Positions 8,945 to 18,403 of a DNA stretch of 64,000 nucleotides are shown here, piece after piece (the first letter of the stretch is position 1; the number at the start of each line of letters is the position of its first letter). The DNA is taken from positions 434,001 through 498,000 of the forward strand of contig OZ244935.1 of NCBI GenBank assembly GCA_965222005.1, given 5' to 3'. Made by a program: the position numbers and the translations under genes. The notes below the pieces were generated by a model. The model had not been told where the DNA came from. It saw nothing but the letters and a program-made list of their open reading frames with translations, and searched no databases. Origin of the DNA: CBDCTM01 sp965222005 (GTDB lineage Bacteria > Bacteroidota > Bacteroidia > Chitinophagales > Saprospiraceae).

Positions 8945-9472
8945 GGGGCACACTTCCTGACAAAAAAACAGGGCACCAGCGAGAAAAACTCGCAGCACCC
9001 TGTATAACCCCAAAAAACCAAATGAAAACAATCTACATTTTCTTATATATCAGCCTTTCTGTAAAGGCGTCATTGTTCAGTTTTTTTATCTTCGTGTGCC
9101 TCTCTTGCCATCAATTGAATTCACTTTTCTGACGCGATCCGTTTTACCAAGTCACATTTCTTAAAAAAAAGAGAGATTGCTTTTTCCACTCGTACTAAAA
9201 TCCAGGGAAGCTGGGTACATTTGTTGTAAAAATCAACCTCTTTTCTCTTCAAACTATTCATTTGGAAAAAATGAAAAAACGAAAATCTAATTTGCATTGA
9301 TTCCCTTATTTTCAAAATAATATTTCTAAAAACAACCTTTTTAAAGGTTTTAATATTTGGCAAGCAATTTTTTATTTATTAGAACCAATTATAATTTCAT
9401 GCTGAAAAAAAACTTGCGTTAAATTTTAGTTAAGAAAGCTGCTTTTCCTTAGACCTAAAAAAATCTACCACT
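8945..9472. other. A/T-rich gap between the DksA-like gene and radA
   Basis: About 530 bases without a convincing gene. A short plus frame at 9022-9132 could encode a 36-residue hydrophobic peptide (MKTIYIFLYISL...), but there is no homology or Shine-Dalgarno evidence. A hairpin (8968-9003) sits near the left side. The rest (9133-9472) is A/T-rich with no recognisable feature. Confidence 0.35.
8968..9003 (-). terminator. Hairpin with a minus-strand T-run
   Basis: ACAGGG and GCGAG at 8968-8984 pair with CTCGC and CCCTGT at 8989-9003 around an A5 loop, with a small internal mismatch. On the minus strand the stem is followed by a run of seven T (complement of 8962-8968). It therefore has terminator form for leftward transcription, though no clear minus-strand gene lies to its right. 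It may simply act as a 3' stem for the DksA-like transcript. Confidence 0.4.
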
Positions 9473-10852
9473 TTGGCCAAAATCAAAAAAATATTCGCCT
9501 GTACCCATTGCGGCGCCACCTCTCCAAAATGGATTGGAAAATGCCCTTCCTGCGAATCGTGGAATACCTATGTAGAGGAGGTTATCGTCAAAGCTACCAG
9601 CCAGGAAGAAAAGAAAAAAGCCTGGAAAAAGACCGGCTCCAGCTTTAGTGGTCCGCAGATCATTGCTTTGCCGCAGATCAAAGCGGGCAAAACGGCTCGC
9701 ATCCAATCGCCCGACCAGGAGCTCAATCGGGTGCTCGGCGGCGGGATCGTCAGTGGATCCCTCGTCCTCATCGGAGGGCAGCCCGGCATCGGCAAGTCCA
9801 CCCTTATGCTACAGCTAGCCCTGGGCATAACTGCCAAAATCCTCTATGTATCTGGTGAAGAGAGTGAAGAACAAATCAAGATGCGCGCTGACCGCATCGG
9901 CCAACAACATTCCGACTGCTACATTCTCACAGAAACCAACGTCAGCAAAATTCTCACCCAAGCCCAGCAATTGCAGCCCGATCTACTCGTCATCGATTCT
10001 ATTCAAACACTCTCCTCTCCGCACCTCGACTCTACGCCCGGCTCCGTCTCACAGGTTCGCGAGTGTGCCGGCGAGCTACAACGCTTTGCCAAAGAAACCA
10101 ATATCCCCGTCATTATCATCGGTCATATTACCAAAGAAGGTTCCATTGCCGGCCCCAAATTGTTGGAGCATATTGTAGATGCCGTCCTACAGTTTGAAGG
10201 CGATCAGAATTATACCTATCGCATCCTTCGCACCATCAAAAACCGCTTCGGTTCTACCGATGAGATGGGCATTTACGAAATGCAGGCCAATGGCCTCCGC
10301 GAAGTGTCCAACCCTTCTGAATTGCTCCTCTCCCAAAAAGAGGAAGAACTCAGCGGCAGCGCTGTAGCCGCTACCATGGAAGGTATGCGATCCATGCTCA
10401 TCGAAACGCAGGCACTCGTCAGCACTGCTGTGTATGGCACTCCCCAGCGCAGTGCCACCGGTTTTGATCTGAGGCGTTTGAGCATGTTGCTGGCCGTACT
10501 GGAAAAGCGTTGCGGCTTTCAATTTGGTCAAAACGATGTGTTTCTCAATATCGCCGGCGGCATCAAAGTGGATGATCCGGCTATCGACCTGGCCATTGTA
10601 AGCGCGCTGATCTCTTCCCTGGAGGACGTAGCCATTCCCGGCAATGTATGCTTGGCGGGCGAGGTGGGGCTCTCCGGTGAGATACGTGCCGTCAATCGCA
10701 TTGAGCAGCGCATCCAGGAAGCCGACCGCCTGGGCTTTGGGCAAATTTATATCTCGAAGTATAATACAAAAGGGCTGGATGCCAGCCGCTATAAAATAAA
10801 GATCACTACGCTGGCTAAAGTGGAAGAGCTTTATCGCGCTCTTTTTGAATAG
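9473..10852 (+). CDS. radA: DNA repair protein RadA (Sms)
   Basis: RadA is a RecA-like ATPase that processes recombination intermediates and drives branch migration. The 459-residue protein has an N-terminal C4 zinc finger (Cys10, 13, 24, 27), a RecA core with Walker A GGQPGIGKST (about 100-109), the RadA-specific KNRFG motif (about residue 257), and a C-terminal Lon-protease-like domain (about 285-455). The start is TTG at 9473; the product begins MAKIKKIFACTHCG, which aligns with the usual N-terminus, and no ATG precedes the zinc finger. The downstream DCC-family gene begins close to its stop. Confidence 0.95.
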   Translation: MAKIKKIFACTHCGATSPKWIGKCPSCESWNTYVEEVIVKATSQEEKKKAWKKTGSSFSGPQIIALPQIKAGKTARIQSPDQELNRVLGGGIVSGSLVLIGGQPGIGKSTLMLQLALGITAKILYVSGEESEEQIKMRADRIGQQHSDCYILTETNVSKILTQAQQLQPDLLVIDSIQTLSSPHLDSTPGSVSQVRECAGELQRFAKETNIPVIIIGHITKEGSIAGPKLLEHIVDAVLQFEGDQNYTYRILRTIKNRFGSTDEMGIYEMQANGLREVSNPSELLLSQKEEELSGSAVAATMEGMRSMLIETQALVSTAVYGTPQRSATGFDLRRLSMLLAVLEKRCGFQFGQNDVFLNIAGGIKVDDPAIDLAIVSALISSLEDVAIPGNVCLAGEVGLSGEIRAVNRIEQRIQEADRLGFGQIYISKYNTKGLDASRYKIKITTLAKVEELYRALFE

Positions 10853-10895
10853 GGCCGAAACTTTCCTCAGCGACCTACTGTTTAGCACAATAATT

Positions 10896-11330
10896 ATGAA
10901 ACCCGATACAGGTCTTGCGGATATACTAAAGGAGGGACCCATTGTACTTTACGATGGCGTGTGCAACTTTTGTAACAGCAGCGTCCAGTTTGTCATAAAA
11001 AGAGATCCCGGCCGGCGCTTTCGCTTTGCTTCGCTGCAATCAGAAACAGGCCTTGCCTTGCTCCGGCATTTCCAGCTTGCCGATAAAAACATCGACTCCA
11101 TCGTATTGATCCAACAGGGCCAGGCCTTCGTTCGCTCCGCAGCCGGATTGCAGATCGCACGGCAGCTCAGCAGCATGTGGCCCGCCCTCTACTCGCTGAT
11201 CTGGATACCTGCTCCACTACGCGATGGCATATACAATTGGATAGCCCGCAACCGCTACCGGTGGTTTGGCAGGAGCGAAAGCTGTCAAATCCCCGATCCG
11301 GCTACCCGGGCCCGCTTTCTTGATGTATAG
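10896..11330 (+). CDS. DCC-family thiol-disulfide oxidoreductase-like protein (DUF393)
   Basis: The chosen ATG at 10896 gives a 144-residue protein (MKPDTGLADILKEG...). The defining motif is VLYDGVCNFCNSSVQF, matching the DCC family signature (D-x3-C-x2-C near the N-terminus), which implies a thioredoxin-like redox site. A later segment, RSAAGLQIARQL, is also typical of DUF393. Family members are thought to be thiol-disulfide oxidoreductases, but the substrates are not established. An upstream in-frame ATG at 10845 would overlap the radA stop region and add a non-conserved extension, so it is less likely. It may be co-transcribed with radA. Confidence 0.85.
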   Translation: MKPDTGLADILKEGPIVLYDGVCNFCNSSVQFVIKRDPGRRFRFASLQSETGLALLRHFQLADKNIDSIVLIQQGQAFVRSAAGLQIARQLSSMWPALYSLIWIPAPLRDGIYNWIARNRYRWFGRSESCQIPDPATRARFLDV

Positions 11331-11434
11331 CTCTATTGCTCAAAATCAAAGGCATTTCGTAGTAGAATTTTGTAAATTCGCAACTTCTCGAAAATAGATC
11401 GGTAAACTATTTTGAAACTCTAATAAACGCTGAT

Positions 11435-12898
11435 ATGATAGACGTGCAAAGTGGTAAAATAATTGGCAAACGAACAGAGATCGCTTCGGTACTCAGTACT
11501 CCGCGTATCAATGAAGACATCTTGGTGAAGGGCTGGGTCAGAGCTTTTCGCTCCAATCGTTTCATTGCGCTCAATGATGGCTCCAGTATGAAGAACCTTC
11601 AGGTGGTAGTAGATACCGAGGGGCCCTTTGATGAAGCATTGATCAAAAAAATCAGTTTCCATGCCTGCCTTGCAGTGAAAGGCAAATTGGTAGAATCGCA
11701 GGGCAGCGGGCAGGATGTGGAGCTACTGGCCGAGCATATTGAGGTTTTGGGTCCCAGCAATCCTGACGAATATGCGTTGCAACCCAAAAAGCAGACGATG
11801 GAGTTTTTGCGCGAAAAAGCGCACCTCCGTATGCGTACCAATGTGATGAGTTCCGTATTTCGCATCCGCCATGCGGTGGCCTTTGCCATTCATAAATATT
11901 TCAATGATCGCGGCTATTACTATATGCATACGCCCATCATTACTGGTAGCGATGCGGAAGGAGCAGGAGAAATGTTCCGCGTCACGACCCTCGATCCTCA
12001 ATCTCCTCCGACTACTGAAGATGGACAGCCCGACTGGAAGGCCGATTTTTTTGGGAAAGCCACCAACCTTACCGTCTCCGGACAGCTGCAGGCCGAAATA
12101 GCGGCGCTTGCGCTGGGCAAAGTATATACCTTTGGGCCTACATTTCGCGCTGAAAACTCCAACACCAGTCGCCACCTTGCTGAGTTTTGGATGATCGAGC
12201 CGGAAGTAGCTTTCTTTGACATTTTCGACGATATGGATTTGGCGGAGGATTTTGTAAAGTACTTAATCAACTATGTGCTGGAACATTACCCCGATGATCT
12301 GGAATTTCTTAACCAGCGCATCGAACAGGAGGAGCGCAATCTGCCTAAAGAGCAGCGCCGCCCAATGGGCCTGGTGGATACTTTGCGCTTTGTAGTGGAT
12401 CATGCCTTTGAGCGGATCACCTATTCGGAGGCCGTCAATTTGTTGCGCAATTCCAAGCCTTACAAGAAGGGGCGTTTTGAATATCCGGTGGAATGGGGAA
12501 CCGACCTGCAGGCAGAGCATGAGCGCTGGCTGGTGGAAAAGAAATTTCAAAAGCCAGTCATTGTCCGCGATTATCCCAAAGACATTAAAGCTTTTTACAT
12601 GCGGCTCAATGAAGATGATAAAACAGTAGCGGCGATGGATGTTCTGTTTCCGGGAATTGGTGAGGTGATTGGCGGCTCGCAGCGGGAGGAGCGCCACGAG
12701 GTGTTGCTACGTCGCCTTCAGCAGATGGACATCCCCGAGCAGGAGCTTTGGTGGTATATGGAGCTGCGCAAATTTGGCGGCTGCCCACATGCCGGATTTG
12801 GGCTGGGCTTCGAACGCATTGTGCAATTCATGACCGGCATGAGCAACATCCGCGATGTGATTCCATTCCCACGGACGCCCGGAAATGCTGAGTTTTAA
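11435..12898 (+). CDS. asnS: Asparagine--tRNA ligase
   Basis: This cytoplasmic class IIb aminoacyl-tRNA synthetase charges tRNA-Asn. The 487-residue protein has an N-terminal OB-fold anticodon-binding domain (about 20-115, with VKGWVRAFRSNRFIALNDGS). The class II catalytic core follows, with motif 2 around TFGPTFRAENSNTSRHLAEFWMIEPE and motif 3 GFGLGFERIVQFMTG near the C-terminus. HLAEFWMIEPE and the short FRAENS block favour asparaginyl over aspartyl specificity. The length is normal for bacterial AsnRS. The next gene starts about 130 bp downstream on the same strand but is functionally unrelated. Confidence 0.96.
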   Translation: MIDVQSGKIIGKRTEIASVLSTPRINEDILVKGWVRAFRSNRFIALNDGSSMKNLQVVVDTEGPFDEALIKKISFHACLAVKGKLVESQGSGQDVELLAEHIEVLGPSNPDEYALQPKKQTMEFLREKAHLRMRTNVMSSVFRIRHAVAFAIHKYFNDRGYYYMHTPIITGSDAEGAGEMFRVTTLDPQSPPTTEDGQPDWKADFFGKATNLTVSGQLQAEIAALALGKVYTFGPTFRAENSNTSRHLAEFWMIEPEVAFFDIFDDMDLAEDFVKYLINYVLEHYPDDLEFLNQRIEQEERNLPKEQRRPMGLVDTLRFVVDHAFERITYSEAVNLLRNSKPYKKGRFEYPVEWGTDLQAEHERWLVEKKFQKPVIVRDYPKDIKAFYMRLNEDDKTVAAMDVLFPGIGEVIGGSQREERHEVLLRRLQQMDIPEQELWWYMELRKFGGCPHAGFGLGFERIVQFMTGMSNIRDVIPFPRTPGNAEF

Positions 12899-13029
12899 CT
12901 GACAAGAGAGCTGGTTGTAAAGTGTTTGTCAGCCTGTCGGCTCGATCATCCAAAAACTTTGCGAGCCAATTGGTTGTTAATGCTCATGTAGATGTGCTCT
13001 TTCCCTCTACTTGCCTGTCAATTCACCTT

Positions 13030-13704
13030 ATGCTGGAAGTCAAAAACCTAAGTAAAACCTATCAGAATGGCCAACAGGCTCTGACAGTACTCGATAGTGT
13101 CAGTTTTATGCTCAAGGCTGGACAGAGCCTGGCCGTAGTGGGTCCGTCTGGCAGTGGGAAAACGACCTTGCTCGGCCTTTGTGCAGGGCTTGACAGGGCC
13201 AGCCAGGGCAGTGTAAAGCTTAATGGAGTGGACCTGGGCAGCCTCAATGAAGATGAGCGGGCAGCTGTGCGCAGCAAATATGTAGGTTTTATTTTCCAAA
13301 ATTTTCAGCTCATTCCTACCCTTACTGCTTTGGAGAACGTGATGGTTCCTTTGGAGCTACAGGGCGCACGGGATGCGGCCGACGAATCGCGCAAATTGCT
13401 GGATCAGGTGGGTCTGGCAGATCGGATGCAGCACTACCCTGCCCAGCTTTCAGGGGGTGAGCAGCAGCGGGTTTGTATAGCCAGAGCTTTTGCCAACCGG
13501 CCATTGATTCTGTTTGCTGATGAGCCAACCGGCAATCTGGATGAGGCTACCGGCCGCAGGGTAGAGCAGCTCATTTTTGAGCTCAACAGGGAGCGGGGCA
13601 CTACCTTGGTGCTGGTAACGCACGATCTTGAACTGGCCGGTAAAGCACAGCATATTATCCAATTGAAAGGAGGTAAAGTAGTACGGACAGGGCAAAAAAA
13701 TTGA
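13030..13704 (+). CDS. ABC transporter ATP-binding protein, LolD/YbbA type
   Basis: From the ATG at 13030 the protein has 224 residues (MLEVKNLSKTYQNGQQAL...), a standard length. Walker A is GPSGSGKTT (about 38-46), the Q-loop is in FIFQNFQLIPTLTALENVMVPLEL, the signature is LSGGEQQR, and Walker B is LILFADEPTGNLDE, followed by the switch His in VLVTHD. The Q-loop region and PTGNLDEATG are typical of the LolD/MacB/YbbA branch, which powers lipoprotein release or MacB-like mechanotransmission. No permease gene is adjacent, so its partner is elsewhere and the exact function cannot be fixed. An upstream in-frame ATG at 12922 would add 36 residues not seen in the family. Confidence 0.88.
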   Translation: MLEVKNLSKTYQNGQQALTVLDSVSFMLKAGQSLAVVGPSGSGKTTLLGLCAGLDRASQGSVKLNGVDLGSLNEDERAAVRSKYVGFIFQNFQLIPTLTALENVMVPLELQGARDAADESRKLLDQVGLADRMQHYPAQLSGGEQQRVCIARAFANRPLILFADEPTGNLDEATGRRVEQLIFELNRERGTTLVLVTHDLELAGKAQHIIQLKGGKVVRTGQKN

Positions 13705-13735
13705 GTCGTATCTTCTGACCCTCGATACGACTCAA
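13701..13735 (-). terminator. Rho-independent terminator of the T9SS cargo gene, overlapping the ABC gene's stop
   Basis: A perfect 12-bp stem (13701-13712 with 13724-13735) encloses an 11-base loop. On the minus strand it is followed by a run of seven T (complement of 13694-13700), so it suits termination of the leftward gene ending at 13797. The stem includes the stop codon of the plus-strand ABC ATPase gene (13702-13704). A smaller perfect hairpin, 13744-13750 with 13756-13762, lies just to the right. Confidence 0.75.
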
Positions 13736-13796
13736 TCAACCATTTCGAAGAAAACCTTCGAATTATAATCTCATGAAACTAATTATTCCAACTCTT

Positions 13797-16724
13797 TTAC
13801 TGTACGATCAACCTGCCCGTGCTCACCAATGCTCCCTCTGATTCGATCTTGAACACATACACCCCGCTTGCCAAATTCAGCTTTTCCACATCAAATTGCA
13901 TCGCTTCGGGCTGTAACTCCCGAACCAAGCGGCCGTGCAGATCATAGATGGTAAATCGCAGCTTGCGCAAATTTGTTTTGCTTACAATCTCAAAAGTGAC
14001 CTGCTCCATAAAAGGATTCGGATACACCTTCACCTCACTCACCTCGGGCAGGAATATCTCATCGGTATGTACGATGACAAATTCCTCATCCACCAGGTGG
14101 CAGGTTGGGTCGGTATCCACAGGCTCATCAAAACCTAAATAGATAGCAGCACTGTTTTTAATGCGAGTGCCCAGAGGGTTGTCCGGTTTTTGGGAAACAC
14201 GGTATTTGACAAACCCTTTAGACGCCTCTGCATTAGTGCTGCTACCTGGAAGGTTAATATCTTCAAAGGTGAACTTCAGGATACCTTCGCCATAAACTTC
14301 AAAACTGTAGTCATGGCTGCTCGCCCCAGGACGCACACTAGATGGGTCCAGATGGGGCGATAAGGTATCCCGAATCACCACCCTGATTGCCGTATCAAGT
14401 CCAGAATTCTGGAAATTAATAATGTACTTCAAATCGGTTTCTTGCTCAATATACAGGCTATCGCCGTAGCCCTTGGGATAGCCTCTTTTGAAGTAAGAAC
14501 CAACCGCGTCAGCATCGATATTCTCCTGACAATCAATAGAAACGAAGCGATCGCGGTCGTCTTCTTCAAATTGTGTTAAAAACCCAACAGTGAAATCGGC
14601 ACCATTGGTACAGCCTTCAATGGCTATAGTGGGGTTACTGTTTCCGGGATGGCCATCTGCCTGTTCAACTGAGAATCGGTAAGTAGAGCCGTCAGCTTCA
14701 AATCCCATGACCTGATCAGCATCCGGATCAAGATCAAGTGTATTGCCCTGACGGAACATTACCTGATCTTCCACTACTATATACTTTCTTTCGCTGGCCT
14801 TATTCTGGCCGGCATTTCTTATTCTAAATTTCACAGAATCTCCTTCACAGGTACCTTCCAGCTCGATACTGGACCCATCCCAAAGCGGATTGGGCAGCAG
14901 GCAAATTTCATCGGGCGTGATATGTGCCGACACGCAATGTGACTGGCCAAGTTTGGCAGCACAATCCGCCAATACACGCATGCTAAAGCTGCCGCATTGC
15001 CCGGGCGCCAGATCTTCCACATCAAACACCCGACGTTGGCCATCCACAATGGTGGGAGGAATGCTGGATGTCAACACATCGAGATCCTCATCAATCATCA
15101 ATTCAACTTCTACATCAAAAGCTCCAATCGTGCCGTGGTTGCAATAATTGACAACATAAACGGATTCTTCGCAAGGTACCAGATAATGGGTAGCCACATC
15201 CACCTCGAGGTCAGCACATTGGATTTCGGGCCGCACAGGGAAATTGCGCCGGATGGTATCGTATTGTGCTGTGAAGCTGATATCGTAACTGGTAGCGCAG
15301 TTGGGCTTCCAGTATTGATTGGGCTGGATGAGGCGAAGATTATAATCTCCTGAATCTACCCGGATGGAGTAGAGGCCTTCATCATCAGTAGTGCCATAAA
15401 AAATGGCACCAGATTCAACAGACTCTGCTTCAATCGTCCAGCCTTTGACCGGCAGATCTGTAGCGTCGAAGTCACAATTGTTGGCCAAGTCGTGGAATAC
15501 ATAGCCTTCGATGAGGTCTTTGGCGGTGAGGCCAAGTTGGTCGGTTTTGATGAGTAAAACACTGGGGGGAGTGAACGAGGGTATAGGAAGTCTATACCCC
15601 CCGATCACATATCCGTGTTTTACATGCTCTGCAATGGCAAAAGGAAGGTTAATAAAATTTGGCTCACCATAGGAGTTGCTCCACAGGATGTTGCCAAGGA
15701 GATCGGTTTTTAGGATCAAAAACTTGCTGTCAACAGGATTGTCCTGGAACCGGCTGACGATGACCAGTTCATTATTGCTGTTCTGAATGATTTGTTGGCC
15801 TTGAGATTCATTTCCAATACCTAAAGGCTTGGAGATCACTACATCGATGGCTGGTGTGACCAAATCCTGCTCTAGCTTTAAGAAGAGAATATCTTGTGCG
15901 CCATATCTTCCGGTAAGGTATATGAAGCCATCTGTTCCCTGAATAATTGAAAAGGGCTTGTCGCCAGAACTAGAGGTTGGGACAATTATTTCTGGTCCAA
16001 GAAATCCATTTGCGTCGAGTTTGATAACATACACCCTGTCCGTACCCAATTCATCGGTGGATGCGGTCACCAAATACCCGCCATCCGTTGTTTCGGTTAC
16101 ATCAGAGGCTCTTTCGTCAGAATCTGCTCGTTGTATTACTTGCTCCCACACCAAATTCCCATCCAGGTCTGTTTTTATAACATAAATGTCATTGTCCCCA
16201 AAATTCACTTCCGATTTTCCTACAATGACCAAATGATCATCTGAGGTAAGGATAATACTCTCTCCATTATCATTGTTGCCTCCTCCAAATAATTGCTCCC
16301 ACAACAACTTGCCATCTTCACTGACTTTAAACAGGTAAATATCCTGATTGCTGCTCAAGCCATCCGTTCTGCCTACACACACAAATCCGCCATCGGGCAG
16401 TTCAACAATATCAGCGGCAATATCTTGCGCCGCAGTACCAGGAAATGCCTCACGACCAATTTCGGTTCTCCAAACCACTTCTCCGTCCACATCCGTTCTA
16501 AGGATAAAGACATCTTTTGAATTCGTGTTCCCTATGGCTATATATCCATGATTCGAAGTTTGAATCACGGAAGTAATACTTTCAATATCTGCATCGTACG
16601 CAATTTCCCACCCCCTCGGATGCTGCGCATCGGCCTCATTCAACCCACAAAGCCATAGAGCAGCGACCAACACGAGGGTCAGTCGCTGCAAAATTCTTGG
16701 CTCTATATATTCTAAAAATCTCAT
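13797..16724 (-). CDS. Large secreted protein with propeller-like repeats and a T9SS type A sorting domain
   Basis: From the ATG at 16724 the protein has 975 residues, with a signal peptide ending near NEADAQ. About residues 45-400 hold repeated strands of the kind GGFVCVGRTDG / DIYLFKVSEDGKLLWE, typical of delta-60-like beta-propellers. A SdrD B-like or carboxypeptidase-regulatory-like module follows (about 415-490, GYVFHDLANNCDFDATDLPVKGWTIE, shown here in part). Next come DUF11-like segments (about 640-865), and the C-terminal about 80 residues form a T9SS sorting domain (VKVYPNPFMEQVTFEI to the end). The product should therefore be exported and anchored or released at the cell surface. 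A longer in-frame start exists upstream, but it would bury the signal peptide. A terminator lies at 13701-13735. Confidence 0.85.
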   Translation of the reverse strand: MRFLEYIEPRILQRLTLVLVAALWLCGLNEADAQHPRGWEIAYDADIESITSVIQTSNHGYIAIGNTNSKDVFILRTDVDGEVVWRTEIGREAFPGTAAQDIAADIVELPDGGFVCVGRTDGLSSNQDIYLFKVSEDGKLLWEQLFGGGNNDNGESIILTSDDHLVIVGKSEVNFGDNDIYVIKTDLDGNLVWEQVIQRADSDERASDVTETTDGGYLVTASTDELGTDRVYVIKLDANGFLGPEIIVPTSSSGDKPFSIIQGTDGFIYLTGRYGAQDILFLKLEQDLVTPAIDVVISKPLGIGNESQGQQIIQNSNNELVIVSRFQDNPVDSKFLILKTDLLGNILWSNSYGEPNFINLPFAIAEHVKHGYVIGGYRLPIPSFTPPSVLLIKTDQLGLTAKDLIEGYVFHDLANNCDFDATDLPVKGWTIEAESVESGAIFYGTTDDEGLYSIRVDSGDYNLRLIQPNQYWKPNCATSYDISFTAQYDTIRRNFPVRPEIQCADLEVDVATHYLVPCEESVYVVNYCNHGTIGAFDVEVELMIDEDLDVLTSSIPPTIVDGQRRVFDVEDLAPGQCGSFSMRVLADCAAKLGQSHCVSAHITPDEICLLPNPLWDGSSIELEGTCEGDSVKFRIRNAGQNKASERKYIVVEDQVMFRQGNTLDLDPDADQVMGFEADGSTYRFSVEQADGHPGNSNPTIAIEGCTNGADFTVGFLTQFEEDDRDRFVSIDCQENIDADAVGSYFKRGYPKGYGDSLYIEQETDLKYIINFQNSGLDTAIRVVIRDTLSPHLDPSSVRPGASSHDYSFEVYGEGILKFTFEDINLPGSSTNAEASKGFVKYRVSQKPDNPLGTRIKNSAAIYLGFDEPVDTDPTCHLVDEEFVIVHTDEIFLPEVSEVKVYPNPFMEQVTFEIVSKTNLRKLRFTIYDLHGRLVRELQPEAMQFDVEKLNLASGVYVFKIESEGALVSTGRLIVQ

Positions 16725-16947
16725 GGAAAATTCGGAAATCTTGTTAAACGTACTCTTTACACTACAAAAATGGAGTGATTTAGCCTTAGAAACAAAGACA
16801 AAAAATTGCATTTGTTGAACAAAATTGTGTAATTTGAAATTCATGAGATGTTTGTTTTGAGTTGTAAATTGCTGATTTTCAGGAAATTATGAAAAAATAC
16901 GCGAGAGGCTATAGAGAATTTTTGTTGAACAGATATAAACAATTGTA

Positions 16948-18357
16948 ATGGTTAAAAGTCATTTAATTGAGATTTTGAGGACTTTTTCGAAAAAAGAGTT
17001 GCGCGAATTGCGAAAATGGCTCCAATCCCCGGCCCATAATCAGCGGGATGACGTACTTCGGCTGCTGGATTACCTCTCGGAGGACAATCACCTGTATAAT
17101 GACGCTTATTTAGATAAAAAAAGTGCTTTCCGGTGGGTTCACGCCAAGGAAACCTTTGATGATGCCAAAATGCGTCAAACCATCTTCTTTTTCATGAAGG
17201 CTTTGGAGTCTTTCCTCATTTATGAAGAAATACAGCAGGACGACATCTACACCAAAACGGCGCTGGCCAGAGTGTATCGCAAAAGGCGCCTCGACCGGAG
17301 CTTTCAAAAGAACATGCGGCATATTCACTCTTTACAGCAAAAGCATCATTTCCGCAACAGTCATTTCCTACGCAATCAATACCTGTCTCAGGAAGAGCAA
17401 TATACCTATATAGTGAGCCAAAACCGGACCATCCCCATGAACCTTCAGGAGGTGGCCGATTCGCTGGATATTACCTACCTGGCAGACAAACTGCGCCAAA
17501 GTTGCCATATGCTGGCCCACCAAACGGTATATAAAACCGATTACGAAACGGGCTTGCTCAAAGAGGCGCTGCAGTACGTAGAAAGCAACAAATTTCTGGA
17601 TGTTCCGGCCATTGCTACCTACTATTACATTTACAAAACTATCACTGAAAAAGAAGAGGAGGTGCACTTTTATTCGCTCAAAAAGCAAATCAATGAAAAT
17701 GGCCATCTTTTCCCCCAATCGGAAATACGTGATATTTATCTGCTGGCTATCAATTATTGTATCGGCCGGATGAATGCCGGTGATGACAACTATATCCGCG
17801 AATCATTCGAGCTCTACCGTCAGGGCTTCGATTGCAATATTTTGATCGAAAATGAAGCTACCTCGCGTTGGACCTTCCAAAACGTGGTGCTTATCGGATT
17901 GAAATTGCAGGAATTTAGCTGGGTCGAGCATTTTATTACCAACTTCCAGCAATATCTGGAAGAGAAGCATCGCAAAAGCGTGGTGGCCTACAGCCTGGCC
18001 AGAATGTACTACGAACGGGGCAATTACGATGCCTCCATCCGCCATCTCAATGCTGCCGATTACGATGACATCCTCATCAACCTCAACGCCAAAACCCTCC
18101 TTTTCAAAATGTACTACGAGCAGGAAGAACTGGATGCGCTGGAATCACTGTTGGAAAGTATGCGCAATTATCTGGTACGCAAAAAAGTGATGGGTTATCA
18201 CAAATCCAACTACAAAAATATCATCCGTTTTACCAAAAAACTACTCAAAGCCAATCCTTACAATAACGGGCAGCTCGACAAACTACGAAAGGAAATTGAG
18301 GTAGCCAGCCCGCTTACCGAAAAAGAATGGCTGCTTCGGCAGGTAGAGCGATTGTAA
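16948..18357 (+). CDS. Conserved hypothetical alpha-solenoid protein
   Basis: The 469-residue soluble protein has no signal peptide or membrane helix. It is almost entirely helical and contains TPR-like helix pairs, for example ARMYYERGNYDASIRHLNAADYDDI (shown in part) near residue 350. The start MVKSHLIEILRTFSKKELRELRKWLQ is, as far as I recall, typical of a protein family found in Saprospiria-type Bacteroidota, where the function is unknown. It is divergent from the large T9SS cargo gene; their shared 16725-16947 gap is A/T-rich, and I found no perfect promoter pair in it. A regulatory or scaffolding role would be a guess. Confidence 0.65.
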   Translation: MVKSHLIEILRTFSKKELRELRKWLQSPAHNQRDDVLRLLDYLSEDNHLYNDAYLDKKSAFRWVHAKETFDDAKMRQTIFFFMKALESFLIYEEIQQDDIYTKTALARVYRKRRLDRSFQKNMRHIHSLQQKHHFRNSHFLRNQYLSQEEQYTYIVSQNRTIPMNLQEVADSLDITYLADKLRQSCHMLAHQTVYKTDYETGLLKEALQYVESNKFLDVPAIATYYYIYKTITEKEEEVHFYSLKKQINENGHLFPQSEIRDIYLLAINYCIGRMNAGDDNYIRESFELYRQGFDCNILIENEATSRWTFQNVVLIGLKLQEFSWVEHFITNFQQYLEEKHRKSVVAYSLARMYYERGNYDASIRHLNAADYDDILINLNAKTLLFKMYYEQEELDALESLLESMRNYLVRKKVMGYHKSNYKNIIRFTKKLLKANPYNNGQLDKLRKEIEVASPLTEKEWLLRQVERL

Positions 18358-18403
18358 GCAGCCAAGGAGGGCAAATCAACGAAGTGCGAACACCAGCGGC
18401 GGC

